Part shown: positions 33,626-45,590 of the stretch, piece by piece
Layout: every line of letters begins with the position of its first letter
Position numbering within the stretch: the stretch's first letter is position 1
NCBI GenBank assembly: GCA_037952775.1
Contig: JBANAY010000003.1
Coordinates: 37,138,001 to 37,202,000 of the forward strand
Direction of reading: 5' to 3'
Source: Clonostachys chloroleuca
Lineage: Eukaryota > Ascomycota > Sordariomycetes > Hypocreales > Bionectriaceae
Length of the DNA stretch: 64,000 nucleotides
Position numbers and translations under genes: made by a program
The notes under the pieces: generated by a model
Database searches by the model: none
What the model saw: only the letters and a program-made list of their open reading frames with translations
What the model was told of the DNA's origin: nothing

Positions 33626-36579
33626 ATGACTGTCTTCGTGGTTTCGCTGTAAGTCTAGAATTCATTTATGCCCGCCCACTCATGTATGCACGTCACCTGT
33701 ATGCTCGCAGGCCACCCTGGCTTAGCAGAGGAGAGCACTTCTGCAAGGCCGGAATGCCAGAGAACATGCGGTGTAGGGTTGTGCAGGAATGCCGGGACTT
33801 CGTTGGTGCTAATTGACCTCCTCTGCCAGATTCCTCCCGAAAACTGTCTACTTCAATCTTCCTCCGGGCACCCCGCCGAAAAAGCCAGTCGCCAAACACG
33901 GCAGCTTGCAAGCGTCCAAGACGTTTCCAATCCAGTCCCTCAAGCCATTACTCGCCTCCGACACCACTCCCAGCCTCTTCGCCCCTCGACCCGACATCAC
34001 TCCTCCTCAGACGCCCACCGAGACCCTTCGAGTCGACCCATTCGCCAACGAAGATGGGTTCCGAGTCCAGTTCCCCAATGAACTTGTTTCGCCAATCAAC
34101 CGAAAGAGCTCCTCGACATGGGGTGGACGACCGAACCAGCCTCTTTCTCGCGCCAACTCTCCTCCGCCTGCCGCTATTTCCGAGCATGGCCGCACGATGC
34201 AGAAGGCCAAAGAGCTCAGTCGCCAGGGAGTGAACCAGCCGAAGCCTCTCGTTAGAAGCGAATCGCACGACCGGGTATTCTCCTCAGCACCATGGGTGGT
34301 TGTTGATGCTGATCAGGGCAATGGTGGTCTGAGGAATGCTGTTGAAGCTGCTGCTCGCGAGGGCAAGCTTGACGATCTTACATGGGTTGGGACACTTGGG
34401 ATGCCTACGGACGCCATCGATGGTACCCCTCAGAAGCAGGATATCGAGGACACACTGGCCACCATGCATGACATGTTGACCGTCTTCTGCACCGACAAGG
34501 ACTTTGATGGCCACTATACGCACTTCTGCAAGCAGATCCTGTGGCCGGTCTTTCACTATCAGATGCCCGATAATCCCAAGAGCAAGGCCTACGAGGATCA
34601 TTCTTGGAAATACTATGTCAATCTGAACCAAGCGTTCGCTGACAAGATTGTCAAGAATTGGAAGCGAGGTGATGTCATTTGGATTCATGATTACCATCTG
34701 CTGCTCGTGCCCGGTATGGTTCGTCAGAAGCTTCCTGAAGCCAAGATTGGCTTCTTCCTGCACGTGGCATTCCCGTCGTCCGAAGTTTTCAGGTGTCTAG
34801 CCGTTCGCAAGGAACTTCTCGAAGGCATGCTGGGTGCCAACCTGATTGGCTTTCAGATCCCCGAATATACACGCCACTTCCTTCAGACCTGCAGCCGCAT
34901 CCTCAACGTGGAAGCAACGCCAGAGGGAATCCAGCTTGAGGATCGGTTCGTCGACGTTGCCAGCCTCGCCATCGGAATTGACCCCGTTAGTCTCAGCAAG
35001 CACCGAAACGACAAGGATGTCGCTCAGTGGCTCACCACTCTACAAGAGCGATATAAAGACAAGAAGCTTATCGTAGCTCGCGACAAGCTAGATCATGTCC
35101 GTGGTGTTCGACAGAAGCTCTTGTCCTATGAGCTTTTCCTTAATAAGAATCCTCAATGGCGAGGACACACGGTGCTGATTCAAGTTGCGCTCTCAAGCGA
35201 GCGTAGCGATCTTGACGCTACTGTCTCTGACATTGTCACCCGGGTCAATTCGTCATGGGCCAACTTGGCTTATCAACCTGTGGTGTACCTGAAGCAAGAT
35301 ATTGATTATGCCCAATACTTGGCACTGCTCACGATTGCCGACGCGCTCATGATCACAAGCCAACGTGAAGGCATGAATCTGACCTCTCACGAATACCTCT
35401 ACTGTCAAGACGGAGCCATACTGCCCGACTCTAAGCATGGTTCTCTGATTCTCTCAGAATTCACAGGAACTGCATCCATTTTCAACAAGAATGAGTTGTC
35501 TGTGAACCCTTGGGACTATCGCCAGTGTGCCGAGGCGATTCAAAAGGCGCTTGAGATGTTGCCGGAGGAGAAGCAGACCCGGTGGGAGAAGCTGTACAAG
35601 GCTGTCTCGAACAACACTGGATCCCACTGGGTTGACGAATTTATCACGAGGCTCAACACGGCGCACAATGAGCAGCACTCGCGAGACCAAACAGCCGTTC
35701 CTCGCCTGTCGATCCCCTCGGTTTGCCGTAAGTATCAGCAGTCTCAGCGAAGGCTTTTCATCCTCGACTACGAAGGCACTCTTGTGAGCTGGGGGTCGAT
35801 TTCCCAGATTATCGCAACAAGCCCCCAGAGGACCCTAGACATTCTAAACGACCTACTCCTCGACGAGCGCAACATTGTCTATGTCATGTCTGGCCGCAGA
35901 CCTGAGGAGCTCGAGCGCGTGTTCCGCCGTGTACCAAACCTTGGCCTCATCGCCGAGAACGGCTGCTTCCTCAAAGAATCGAGCAGCAACGACTGGATAG
36001 AAATGGCCGACACCAACCAGATAAACTCATGGAAAGATTCGGTTAGGCCTATCCTGAGCTACTTCTTGGAGAGAACCCCCGGTGCTGAGTTGGAGGAGCG
36101 ACACTGCAGCCTTGTCTTCCATTATAAGGGTTCGGATGATCCAGAGGCTGCCACCCGACTCGCAGCCGAATGCGCCACCCACGTCAATGATGCCTGTGAA
36201 TCGCAACGCGTGCACGCCATTCCTCAAGAGGGATACATCATCGTGGAGCCTATCGATTGGTCCAAGAAGACTGCTGCTTGCAAAGTATTTGAGAAGTTGC
36301 ACCAGCAGCCTGAGTCTACTCCGGTAGATTTCCTCATGGTGGTCGGAGATGGTCGCGAGGATGAAAAGGTCTTCAAATGGGCCAACCGTCTGCACGAAAA
36401 TTCTGTTAAGGAGGTAGTCACTGTAAGCCTTGGAAGCCGGAGCACCGAGGCTACGGCCACCCTTACTCAGGGGGTCAGCGGTAAGTCATTCGCCATCACT
36501 TTTTAAATGCATGCCAGAGCGTAACTAACAGACAATAGGTGTGCTCACGTGTCTTCAGCGGCTCGCTCAGAGTTCTTAA
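33626..36579 (+). CDS. Trehalose-6-phosphate synthase complex regulatory subunit (TSL1/TPS3 type)
   Basis: Three exons. Exon 1 (33626-33648) encodes MTVFVVS and the first two bases of Leu; intron 33649-33829 (GTAAGT to TGCCAG) joins to FLPKTVYFNLPPG, and intron 36481-36538 (GTAAGT to CAATAG) joins to GVLTCLQRLAQSS. About 910 residues. A long Ser/Pro-rich N-terminus (about 1-155) precedes a glycosyltransferase-20 domain (DVIWIHDYHLLLVPGMV; LGANLIGFQ; TSQREGMNLTSHEYLYCQ) and a C-terminal trehalose-phosphatase-like domain. In that last domain the catalytic motif DxDGT is DYEGT, so the second Asp is Glu, consistent with a non-catalytic subunit like yeast Tsl1/Tps3 that holds Tps1 and Tps2 together. 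Trehalose is a stress protectant; stress control via STRE elements is plausible. Confidence 0.9.
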
Positions 36580-37635
36580 CTTTGCCGTGGACAGCAACAA
36601 TTTCATTCTAAGCTTACGGGCTCATATGCTGGATACTTCACAACAAATATTCACCTTTCACACTCTTTGTTACATCATTTTTATTATCTACTCTGAAGGG
36701 AGTTTGGAGTAGGAATCGGAACTAAGAAATTTCATAATGAGGAGTTTAGGAGGAAACAAGTGGTTACATGCAGCAGACGAAATCTCATCTCAGTTTAAGT
36801 GTTCATACCCTTTTATTTTTGGCCATGGCGTTCTGAACAACGCCGTGGGATACGCCAAGCCACACGTACAGAAGAATGCTCTCACGAGTGCGCTGCGAAA
36901 CGAGCAAAAAGAGGGTGCGGATAAGAAAAAAAGAGGACCCGGACGTTCACTTCGCGTTAGTTCATATTAGTCGGAAGCCACCTCAGACAGAATGATAGCA
37001 ATGATGAAACCATGATGGATACGAACGATCTATCCCTGGCAAACTCTGGCTCCGTGATGATCTAATGGCTGTAGCTGGATGCATTGTGAACAAGCCCCAC
37101 TATCGGGCGTAGGCCGGCAAAAATGGGGCCGGTCTTCACGGAACCTTTCAATTTTGCGGTCGCGAGGTAAGATTTGCAGCTGTAATGACATTTGGTTTCA
37201 GCGAGGTCTTTTGAGATCAGGTGTGGTATAGCTGGCTTCTTTTGCACACCTGTACAGGTCTTTGATTGATGAACTTATTGCACAACTTCGTTCCACTCCA
37301 AAGGGGGGAGAAAACTTGACACTAAGGCCGTCGCTTATCTTATCGGAATACACGTGATCCACCAGACCTGGCCATCAGCCTTGTTAGTGCACACACCTTC
37401 CCATAATTGCAATGCTATGAGTGAATTGCCGCGACCCCCATCGGGGCTTTCCAAGGCCTCATGGACTTCGTTGGTGGGCTGGTTGACAAGTCTTGCAGCT
37501 GGGTTTCAATTCATGAAACAAAAAGGAATGATCAGTCATTCCATGGTCCCAGTCCGAACAAAATGTCAGCCATCGACGGTGTCTATTCCCAAACACCAAA
37601 AATGAAGGCTCACGATGGGATCAAACCATCACAAT
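36580..37635. other. Intergenic
   Basis: 3' flank of the trehalose gene to the tRNA. No gene supported. Confidence 0.5.
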
Positions 37636-37727
37636 TGGACGAACAGGGAATCGAACCCTGGACCACTCCCAAGTTTTCAGAGGCTGAAAGGTGCTAAGGG
37701 AGTATTATACCACTAAACCATTCGCCC
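37636..37727 (-). tRNA. tRNA-Ala(AGC) with about 20-nt intron
   Basis: Reading the minus strand, a seven-base acceptor stem GGGCGAA pairs with TTCGTCC and is followed by A73. The G3:U70 wobble pair is the alanine identity element. A-box-like GGTTTAGTGG and B-box GGTTCGATTCC are present. Anticodon stem CTCCC/GGGAG encloses TT-AGC-A followed by an intron of about 20 bases (begins CCTTTCAGCC) one base 3' of the anticodon, the normal position. T-arm CAGGG/CCCTG is perfect. Confidence 0.92.
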
Positions 37728-38340
37728 AGTTTATTTGATGACCTGATGACCTGAATTGAGAGTCATGAAGATGGTGCGGTGGAGCAGCCACCTAGCGCCG
37801 CAAATTAGCGATGGGGAGAGATTAATAGAAGTAGGGGACCTTGTTATACCACTAGGACGCTCTCCCTGGGAACTTATTCAGGATGTTCCTCTCTCGCGCA
37901 AGAGGGAAATCCTCACATCACAAGACGAGGGTCCCAGAGATGACTGGGGCAATGCTCCACCATGCCTCTCTCTCATTGGCTATAGGCTCCCAAGAGGGAA
38001 ATCCTCACCTAAGGTCTAGTATCTGGTCTAAGGCATGCTCCGTGTACTAAGCGCATATTAGTAGAAATCTGAGAAAGAGTATAGCATATTCCAATCGGGA
38101 TTTCACCTGCGTACGCCTCCTCGTGCAAATGCCGCGGTGGGCAAATCCAGAGGTATCAAAACTGACCCCCACTGTATTCGGCTAGTGGTGGGTATACTAC
38201 TGATAAGATAAGATAATTCATTGGAGGGGCACTTGGAGGGGCACTTGGGATTTTTTTCTTCTTCAGCGACATCGCAACACTTTCTTGCAAACCGATCAAC
38301 ACCAACCACCTTACGATTCGTACTCGAGCAAGCTTTCAAG
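37728..38340. other. Intergenic, GMP synthase promoter
   Basis: A tandem direct repeat TTGGAGGGGCAC lies at 38221-38244, about 100 bases before the GMP synthase start; each copy holds AGGGG, the STRE core. An about 18-base string related to GAGGGAAATCCTCAC recurs near 37901 and 37992. Confidence 0.45.
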
Positions 38341-41300
38341 ATGTCGGGCATTATCGAACAGGGCCAGCCCCACAATGAGTTTGATGTACGTGTGTTTCCT
38401 GCAGATACACACCAGCCGAGGAGTTCCTTGACGGTCGCGACTACCTGCCACCCACTCGATCAGCAACCACCACTCTGTCTCCCGAACCACACGTGCAACG
38501 TTCGAATAAAACAATACTACGAGAAACCATGAAGAAATCCAAATTAGACAATTGTGCGAGATAGGTGGCGAGTCGATGATTGAGTGGTTCTGGCAGGCAG
38601 ATTTGTCGCAATCAAACGAACCATGTGAGGATTGATGGCTGACAACATGCAGACAATTCTCGTCCTAGACTTTGGGTCACAGACCTCGTTCGTCGCCATG
38701 CTGCCCTAAAAATGAATGCGTAAGCTGACTTCTTTGGCTGGTAAAGGCATCTCATTCTGAGGCGACTGAGAAACCTCGGGGTCTACTGCGAGATGCTCGC
38801 ATGTACGACAAAACTGAAAGATCTGCCCTTCAAGCCCAAGGGTATCATTCTTTCCGGAGGTATGCAATTGACCAATTGGCGTGGTTTGGCAGTATTTGCA
38901 CGAACCATATTTTCCATTGTGTTGTCTATCTAGATGAACTAACAAGTTACATAGGCCCGTCGTCCGTCTATGACTCAGTGGCACCTCGTAATACTCCCCT
39001 GCTCTCCTAGTACATCGCGTACTGACCATTCAAGACGTCGATCCCGAAATTTTCAATCTTGGTCTGCCAATTCTGGGTATCTGGTATGATTGATCACCTC
39101 CATCTACCCACATGTCTCCCTCTTTCTAACCTGTTGTGTCTAGCTATGGCTGCCAGGTAATATTTCCAGCTCAATGTCCTCGTCGGCGGACAAAGTTGAC
39201 CAAGTATAGGAACTTGCTTGGAGAATCGATCCCACCAACGTTGCCCGTGGAGAGGTCAGAGGTTCGTAAACTCGGATGTTTCAGAAGCAGGGTATTCTCC
39301 TGACATCATTTTAGAGTATGGACATACAGAACTCAAAGTCCACAACTCGGGAGACTCCAAGATCGACCGTCTCTTTGAGGGCATTGGCTCGGAAATGGAC
39401 GGTAAGTTGTCCCAGGCATTTCTCTGGTTGAACAACCGCAAGCTGACACGCTCCAGTCTACATGAGCCACTTTGATAAACTGAAGAAGCTGCCTACTGAC
39501 TTTTGCATTATTGCTACGTCCGCAAACTCTGAATTTGCCGGCATTGCGCATAAAGAGAAGCCCATCTTTGGTAGGTCACACCTTGGTTCCCGTTGCTTAC
39601 GAGACGTAAAACTAACCAGACATGTCAAAGGCGTCCAATTCCATCCTGAACTGGAGCATGTAAGTTAATTTGTCGCTTTGATACAACGTTGTTCATGAGC
39701 TAATCATCTATAGACTCCCCGTGGATCCGAGATCCTGCACAACTTCGCCATCAACATTTGCGGCGCCAACCCAGCATGGAAGATGGAGAACTTCAGGGCT
39801 AAAGAAATTGCTCGCATCAGAGCTCTTGTTGGTCCCAATGACCAAGTATTAGGAGGCGTCTCCGGGGGTGTTGATTCCAGCGTCGGTAAGCGAGTGACCT
39901 ATCCCAACCATTCGGAATCCATTCTTGGACGTTGATCTGCGTTGTTGGCGCCAGTTACCTCCTCTCATATCTCTCGCTCCCCCAACTTTTCCCCTCTGGC
40001 TCCATATTGAATTATGTCTAATTGAAAAAAATACAGCTGCCGCCGTCATGAAGGAAGCGATCGGTGATCGGTTTCACGCCATTCTCATCGACAATGGAGT
40101 GATGAGGCTCAACGAATGTGAACAGGTCAAGGAGACACTTGGAGAACACCTCGGAATCAACCTGACTGTTGTTGATGGTGGTGAATTGTTCCTATCCCGT
40201 CTCAAGGGCGTGACCGACCCTGAAAAGAAGCGCAAGATTATTGGGAAAACCTGTATGTTCATGCGCAGGCTCAACTCATCTTTCAACTTCTAACATACGA
40301 GAATAGTCATCGACCTTTTCCAAGAGGAAGCGATCCGAATTGAAAAGGAAGCCGAGGCAAGGCCTGACGTGGGACCGGTCAAATATCTTTTGCAAGGAAC
40401 AGTATGTACCACTCCCGCCTGGCCGGGTTGTTTCTATGCTGACGATAAAATGATAGCTTTACCCTGATGTGTATGTTTGATCTGGTGCTCTCTATGGTCT
40501 CAAGCTAACCATCTGTCTAGCATTGAGAGTGTGTCTTACAAAGGTAGGTTTTTTTCCCCTGTCACGCTTGAATTTAACTAACATCGAAACCAACAGGCCC
40601 TGCCGCGACAATTAAAACCCACCACAACGTCGGAGGCTTGCCTGATACACTCAACGTATGTATTTATCTGACTCGTCAGATATTCTGATATTCCTAGTAG
40701 TCTTGTTTCTTAAACTGACAACGTGGCAGCTGAAATTGATCGAGCCGTTACGCGAAATGTAAGTGCCTGTACCTTTAACGTGGCTCCCGACAACACCTAA
40801 TAAAAACACAGGTTCAAGGACGAGGTCCGAGCATTCGGACGAGAGCTGGGTATTCACCATGATGTTCTGATGCGACATCCATTCCCGGGGTACGTACCGC
40901 AAGCTCCCCTCTCATAAACTCGCTCTAACGCGCCAACCAAATAGACCCGGTCTCGCTATCCGTATCCTGGGCGAAGTAACCCCTGAGAGAGTCGAGCTAT
41001 CAAGACGGGCCGACCATATCTTCATTTCGGAGATCAGGGCCGCTGGAATCTACGACGACATTAGCCAAGCTTATGTTGCTATCAGCCAAGATAGAGCTGT
41101 TGGCGTACAGGGAGATGCCCGCGTGGTATGTCTCTATCTTTCTATCACGGATTTGTAACCAAAACTAACACGGTTTATAGTATGGATTCATTGCCATTCT
41201 TCGCGCTGTGGTAACCAGTGATTTCATGTCGGCTACAGTAAGTTCACAGCAGCCTTTGAGAATCAGCATGAGCACTAACAGGAAAACAGCCGTACGAATT

Positions 41301-41474
41301 TGACTGGAAACTCATCAAGAAGATTTCCACCAGAATTCTCAACGAGGTTGACGGCATCACGCGTGTGACCTACGACATGACGTCAAAGCCTCCTGGTAAG
41401 TTCCTCCTTGATAGCATTCCAAGTAGGGATATATTTCTAATAAGATGACCACAGGCACCATCGAGATGGAATAG
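38341..41474 (+). CDS. GUA1: GMP synthase (glutamine-hydrolysing), 21 introns
   Basis: Converts XMP to GMP using glutamine and ATP, the last step of guanine nucleotide synthesis. Spliced N-terminus [15 protein letters not shown] joins [13 protein letters not shown], then [15 protein letters not shown]. The class I glutamine amidotransferase has the nucleophile in LGIC-YGCQ and His/Glu in [10 protein letters not shown]. The ATP-pyrophosphatase loop is [11 protein letters not shown], followed by [20 protein letters not shown], and the dimerisation domain ends SKPPGTIEME. My model needs 21 introns, all with consistent phase; the catalytic Cys codon itself is split (TG/C). Two donors are GTTCGT, the rest mostly GTAAGT/GTATGT. 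Core residues are intact. The segment [14 protein letters not shown] is shorter than the corresponding loop of the typical ascomycete enzyme as I recall it. This density of introns is highly unusual for Sordariomycetes; the gene could be a diverged extra copy. Confidence 0.9.
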
Positions 41475-41876
41475 ACAAGGAGATGATAGGATTATTTTTG
41501 CTTTTACCGTTGACATATGTACGCCAGTGATGGGTTGTTGGGGATTCGAGCGGCAGCATTGAACACAGGCTATCAACGTCACCCGCAGTTCGATTCTGGA
41601 ATGAAATGTGAATGATTTGTATAAGAAGAAGGGAAGATAAAGGCCATTTCTCATTGGGTTTTAGACTAGAGTGTTTCTTTCCAATAAAATAATTACGAAT
41701 GTGGTTGTCCAACTGTCGCACGAGGGCTGAGCCTAAAATGTGTATTGAATTTCCTCACCTACTTATATGTAGCCAACTAGAAGGCAGCTCAGTTTGCCTT
41801 ACTGACGACTTAATCGCTGAGGTTTCGAACAAATTGGCACAGTTTCAAATATATTACGATAAGAGGTGTGTTGCAT
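41475..41876. other. Intergenic, converging 3' ends
   Basis: About 400 bases between GMP synthase and the convergent hypothetical gene. Nothing else seen. Confidence 0.5.
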
Positions 41877-43731
41877 CTAGCCAAGCCTGACCTTCTTCCA
41901 CATCCGTAGACACTCCTGTAAGTCCATTGAGACAGTCCCTTCTGCCGCCACCGACGTATCCCGAATCAAAGCAACCAGAAGGGCGGCGTTAGAAAACATT
42001 GTCTGGTTCTCCTGGAGAAACAGGTAATCGTCCTTCTTCATGCCTCCAACTTCACCCCAAGCCTTCCACCTATCCAGCATGCGGCATAATTCGGAGGAGA
42101 ACTCCCCATCGAGGACCATCTTGTGCAACAAGAACCCTGCCACATCCTTTGCCGTCGACTTTTCATCCCAGGAGTTCCTGCTCTTGAGCCAGCGAAAGCA
42201 ATGCTCGGCGACAAGTTTCCCGTCCCATTTTGGGCTCTGCAGGGCCTCGAGCATGCGCTGGTCTCGTCGTTGTTGTTGCGTTCTCAGCTTATCTCGCACT
42301 AATCAGGTCAGCAAGGAAGATTCTACTTTAAAATACCAAGGAATCCTAGCAGCAAGGGGTTCGTCTTACTATCCTGCATGCGCTGCTCGTTCTCCTGACG
42401 CATCCTATCTCTCGCCGCAGCCTCCCGCTGGGCCGGAGCCATACGAGCCTCGGCAGCCATGGCAGCCTGCTGCTGCTGGCGCTGCCTCGTGAACTGGTCA
42501 AGTGATGCCCCGTAGTCATTGTGTTTCGTCGCCCACTCGGGCGTATCTGACTCGTCAACCATGCCGATGACCTCGAGCACGCCGCAGGGTACCGTCTCCT
42601 TTCTCGCGAAGTACAGAATCTCGTCGGGGATCTTGTAATTCCACAGAACCGTCTGGCTGGACGTCCCCAGGGCAGTCGCCGCGCTGGCGAACCATACCCC
42701 GTTCGACTTGCCGGGCGTGATGCGGAGATGATCGATGTAGAGGCTGTCAAGATTCACTGTGCTCTGGTTGCTGTAGAATTCCTGCTGTGTAAGAGCACTG
42801 ACAATGCCGGACAGGGAAATCTGGCAAGTGATCGCCTTGTTGGAACGGACGCGATTCGCATTCTGGATGGAGTCCAACTCGATCGAGTTTCCCCTTGAAG
42901 CCTCACCCTTCGTCAGGCCCTTTTCTGAGCCGGGTCGAGATTCGTACTCAGGTGCTGCAGAGCTTTCCGGTTGTGAACCTTCTGCTTGCACTTCTTCCAC
43001 CGCCGGCTCCTTCACCGGGGGTGGCGGCAGACGCACCCAGTACGGCGGCAGGGTGGCATAATCCCTCGTGATCCAAGAACTAGACCACGCAACAGCCAGG
43101 GAGAGGTTCCCATCCGCATCGTCCGACGGGGCGATGGTGAGGGCGTCCTCCTTCCCGTCGGGAGACGTCATCAAGCAGCAACCGACAGGCGTCCACAGCC
43201 CCGTCGAACGCAGCAGCTTCCAGCCATGCGGGTTCGCCACGGCGCCGAGGTCGAGCAGGTAGCACACCAGCTCGTCAAAGGAGATGTCGACCTGCGGCTG
43301 GCGCACCTGGTCGGCGTACTCGACGCGCTGGTTCTTGATCCCGATGGAGTGCGTCCGCCAGTTGAAGGTGGTCCAGGTGCCGCCGGGTATGGGGCTGGGG
43401 TGGTTTGATAAGGTCCAGTACTTGGCGCGGTCCTGGAAGCGGTCGAGGGGCATCACGGCGTAGCGCGGGAGCTCGATCTCGATGATGCGGTTCACGATGT
43501 CGCTCCTCGTCAGGGCGGGCAGGCGGCTGCGCCGCAGCATGCGCTTGATGCGCGAGAGCGAGACGAGGGTTGCGAACGTGTTGTACAAGATTGGTAGGAC
43601 TTTTAGTAGACCGATTAGTTATATGTATGAGTTGCGCAATAATGGGCTGGCAAATTACCTCCTAACACGGCCAGGGGCACACCGATGTAGGTGATGATGT
43701 CTGTCGCCGAGTGATTGCCATCGTCAGACAT
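41877..43731 (-). CDS. Membrane-anchored conserved hypothetical protein
   Basis: Three exons. Exon 1 from ATG 43731 encodes MSDDGNHSATDIITYIGVPL and the start of a hydrophobic helix; donor GTAATT and acceptor CTAAAAG (about 43596-43659) lead to VLPILYNTFATLVSLSRIKR. The long second exon includes PRYAVMPLDRFQDRAKYW, a proline/acidic linker (PPPPVKEPAVEEVQAEGSQP) and a Gln/Ala/Arg-rich coiled region (RQRQQQQAAMAAEARMAP). The intron at about 42299-42370 joins to MRDKLRTQQQRRDQRMLEAL; the protein ends with WKKVRLG. The N-terminal helix would place it in a membrane, with a large soluble region. About 600 residues. I recognise no catalytic motif; proteins with this layout are common hypothetical proteins in Hypocreales. 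Function unknown. Confidence 0.7.
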
Positions 43732-44472
43732 GTTGGCGGACGCTGCAGGAGGCAGCTCTCAAAGTATCTGCTAAGCAAGCAATAGGGAGACTCTTAGCAT
43801 CATGGGGAATAATTGACGAAGCGAGTCAGGATGAGCGACGTGAATGAATGAGGCGCGATGCAGCTGAGCTGAAAATTTGGCTAGTCCATTTTGAGGCATC
43901 GACGGATTCAAGAGTCGAGAATTTGCCTAAATTAAATTGCTCTCTTCAAATCCAACATTGAGAACATGTTTCCCCAGTTACTGTTAATACTTCGATATGT
44001 TTTTCCCATCATGTGGAAAACATTGGGTTAAGTTGTCAGGACAAGTCTGTGAGATTGGCCCAACCAAGTCTTGGTGGACACCAACATCCTCATGGAGTTG
44101 ACACTCGTAAACATGAGCGTCCAGTATGGGGTAGAAAAGGCCTTCAATTAAATGAACTAGTTAATGAATAAATTAATGCATCTCCCTTTCAGTCATCTCG
44201 GCTTTCCCAGCTTTTAGACCGTTGTTGAAACCCAGCTCATTCTGCATGCTCTACACGGTAAGAGTTCTCGATGGCTGCCACAACAAATACAACTTGAGCA
44301 TCTATACAACTAATCGCAGCCAATTATAAAGAAATTCCACACACTACCAGATTAAACATGAGGTATAAGATAATCAAGTGATGAAATCACACATGCCTAC
44401 CAGAGAAAACACCTACAGCCTCAAAGTAACTGGCTACATACCCAACACGACTAAATTCTACAACAAAGCCGT
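43732..44472. other. Intergenic
   Basis: Promoter side of the membrane-anchored gene and 3' flank of a small Cys-rich gene. No gene supported. Confidence 0.5.
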
Positions 44473-44826
44473 CTAAAACCCCCAAGGGCGGAAATTCCCT
44501 CTCAAACAGAGCTGCCTACATTCGTTGCACCTATGAGTAGCGACGATTGGCACCGGATCTCGAAGGTCCAAGTAAGCCTCTGTGAAAGGGCAGTCCATAC
44601 GCCCCAACCCCATGGCAGCCGGGTCGCGAATAGGGACACCCCGCCGCCGAAGACGCCGCAGCTCGACGGTACAGGCATGTCCCTGTTCCGCAAAAAAGGG
44701 CTCCGCGTGCGGGATGACATGGTAGTCGCGGCCGCCCCATTCAATGACGCCGTAGCATATCTGGGAGCAGTAGACACGACCCTGCGGGCAGGGGCAGACG
44801 ACTTGGCGCCAGGCGAACTCGCACAT
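44473..44826 (-). CDS. Small Cys-rich protein, MC-start family, copy 1
   Basis: 117 residues starting MCEFAWRQVVCPCPQGR. Ten cysteines, in MC, CPC, C-x3-C (YCSQIC), isolated positions (HACTV, MDCPF) and a terminal C-x2-C-x3-C (HRCNECRQLC). No signal peptide, so probably intracellular, perhaps metal-binding. The second copy at 45591-45893 shares the MC start, the CPC motif six to seven residues later, a middle Y/D-rich part and a Cys-rich end, so the two look like distant paralogs. Function unknown. The frame is open upstream to about 44930, but the parallel with the second copy supports this start. Confidence 0.5.
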   Translation of the reverse strand: MCEFAWRQVVCPCPQGRVYCSQICYGVIEWGGRDYHVIPHAEPFFAEQGHACTVELRRLRRRGVPIRDPAAMGLGRMDCPFTEAYLDLRDPVPIVATHRCNECRQLCLRGNFRPWGF

Positions 44827-45590
44827 CAGCAGGCCTCGAAGACCGTCCTCTTGGTTCCGTTCCCCCTTTTACGGACTTGTGCCTCGCTGTCACTTTTCCG
44901 ATGGGAAGTGAGGTGCTGTTTGACTTCATAAAGGTTTTGCCTTGGAGTGGTCATGGTTGATGAGTGGGTAGTGCTGCCGTCGGTCATCTTGCAAAGTCAT
45001 TGTTGTCGTTCTTCTGCTTCTTCTTGCTCTTCTTGAGTTCCTATCCGAGGGGCAATATATAGGCTCAGTACCTAACCCATGATCGAGTGAATGGGTATTG
45101 ATTGATCTTGCTGTGTTACAGATCAAGCAGGACATCTAATCATCGACTTTGCCTTTGGTGTGACCCGTCTCGGCCACAAGCTGAACACGAAGTGCCAGGC
45201 ATTCGTGAATGTAATGAGTGTAATATATAAATCCCAAAGAGAAAAACCGGATTCCTGGCATCACTGAGCCCCGATCATTTCCTATTACCAAGAACATTCA
45301 GTCAGCAAAAGCATTTCCGAGACTACGATGAGAGTAGTATGCGAATATTGTAACAAGCTAACGTACCAAAGTCTCGCTTTTGTCATGCGGCCAAGTGGGC
45401 AAGTATCCTTCCCCCTGATTCGACAAGCAGCCACCCACGTCGTGCTCAAACATCTCCTTTTCACTGTGGATTGGGCCATGCCCGGTCTTGTGAGAAGCAC
45501 ACAGCCAGCTGATCAAGATTACCCCATCAAACCAAGGCGCTTACCACCCCTAATCACCCATCGAATCCCATTACTGACATTCATTCCCCT
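44827..45590. other. Intergenic between the two Cys-rich genes
   Basis: Promoter region of copy 1 with a GAAGAAG-type tract near 45010-45035 on the minus strand. No gene supported. Confidence 0.45.
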
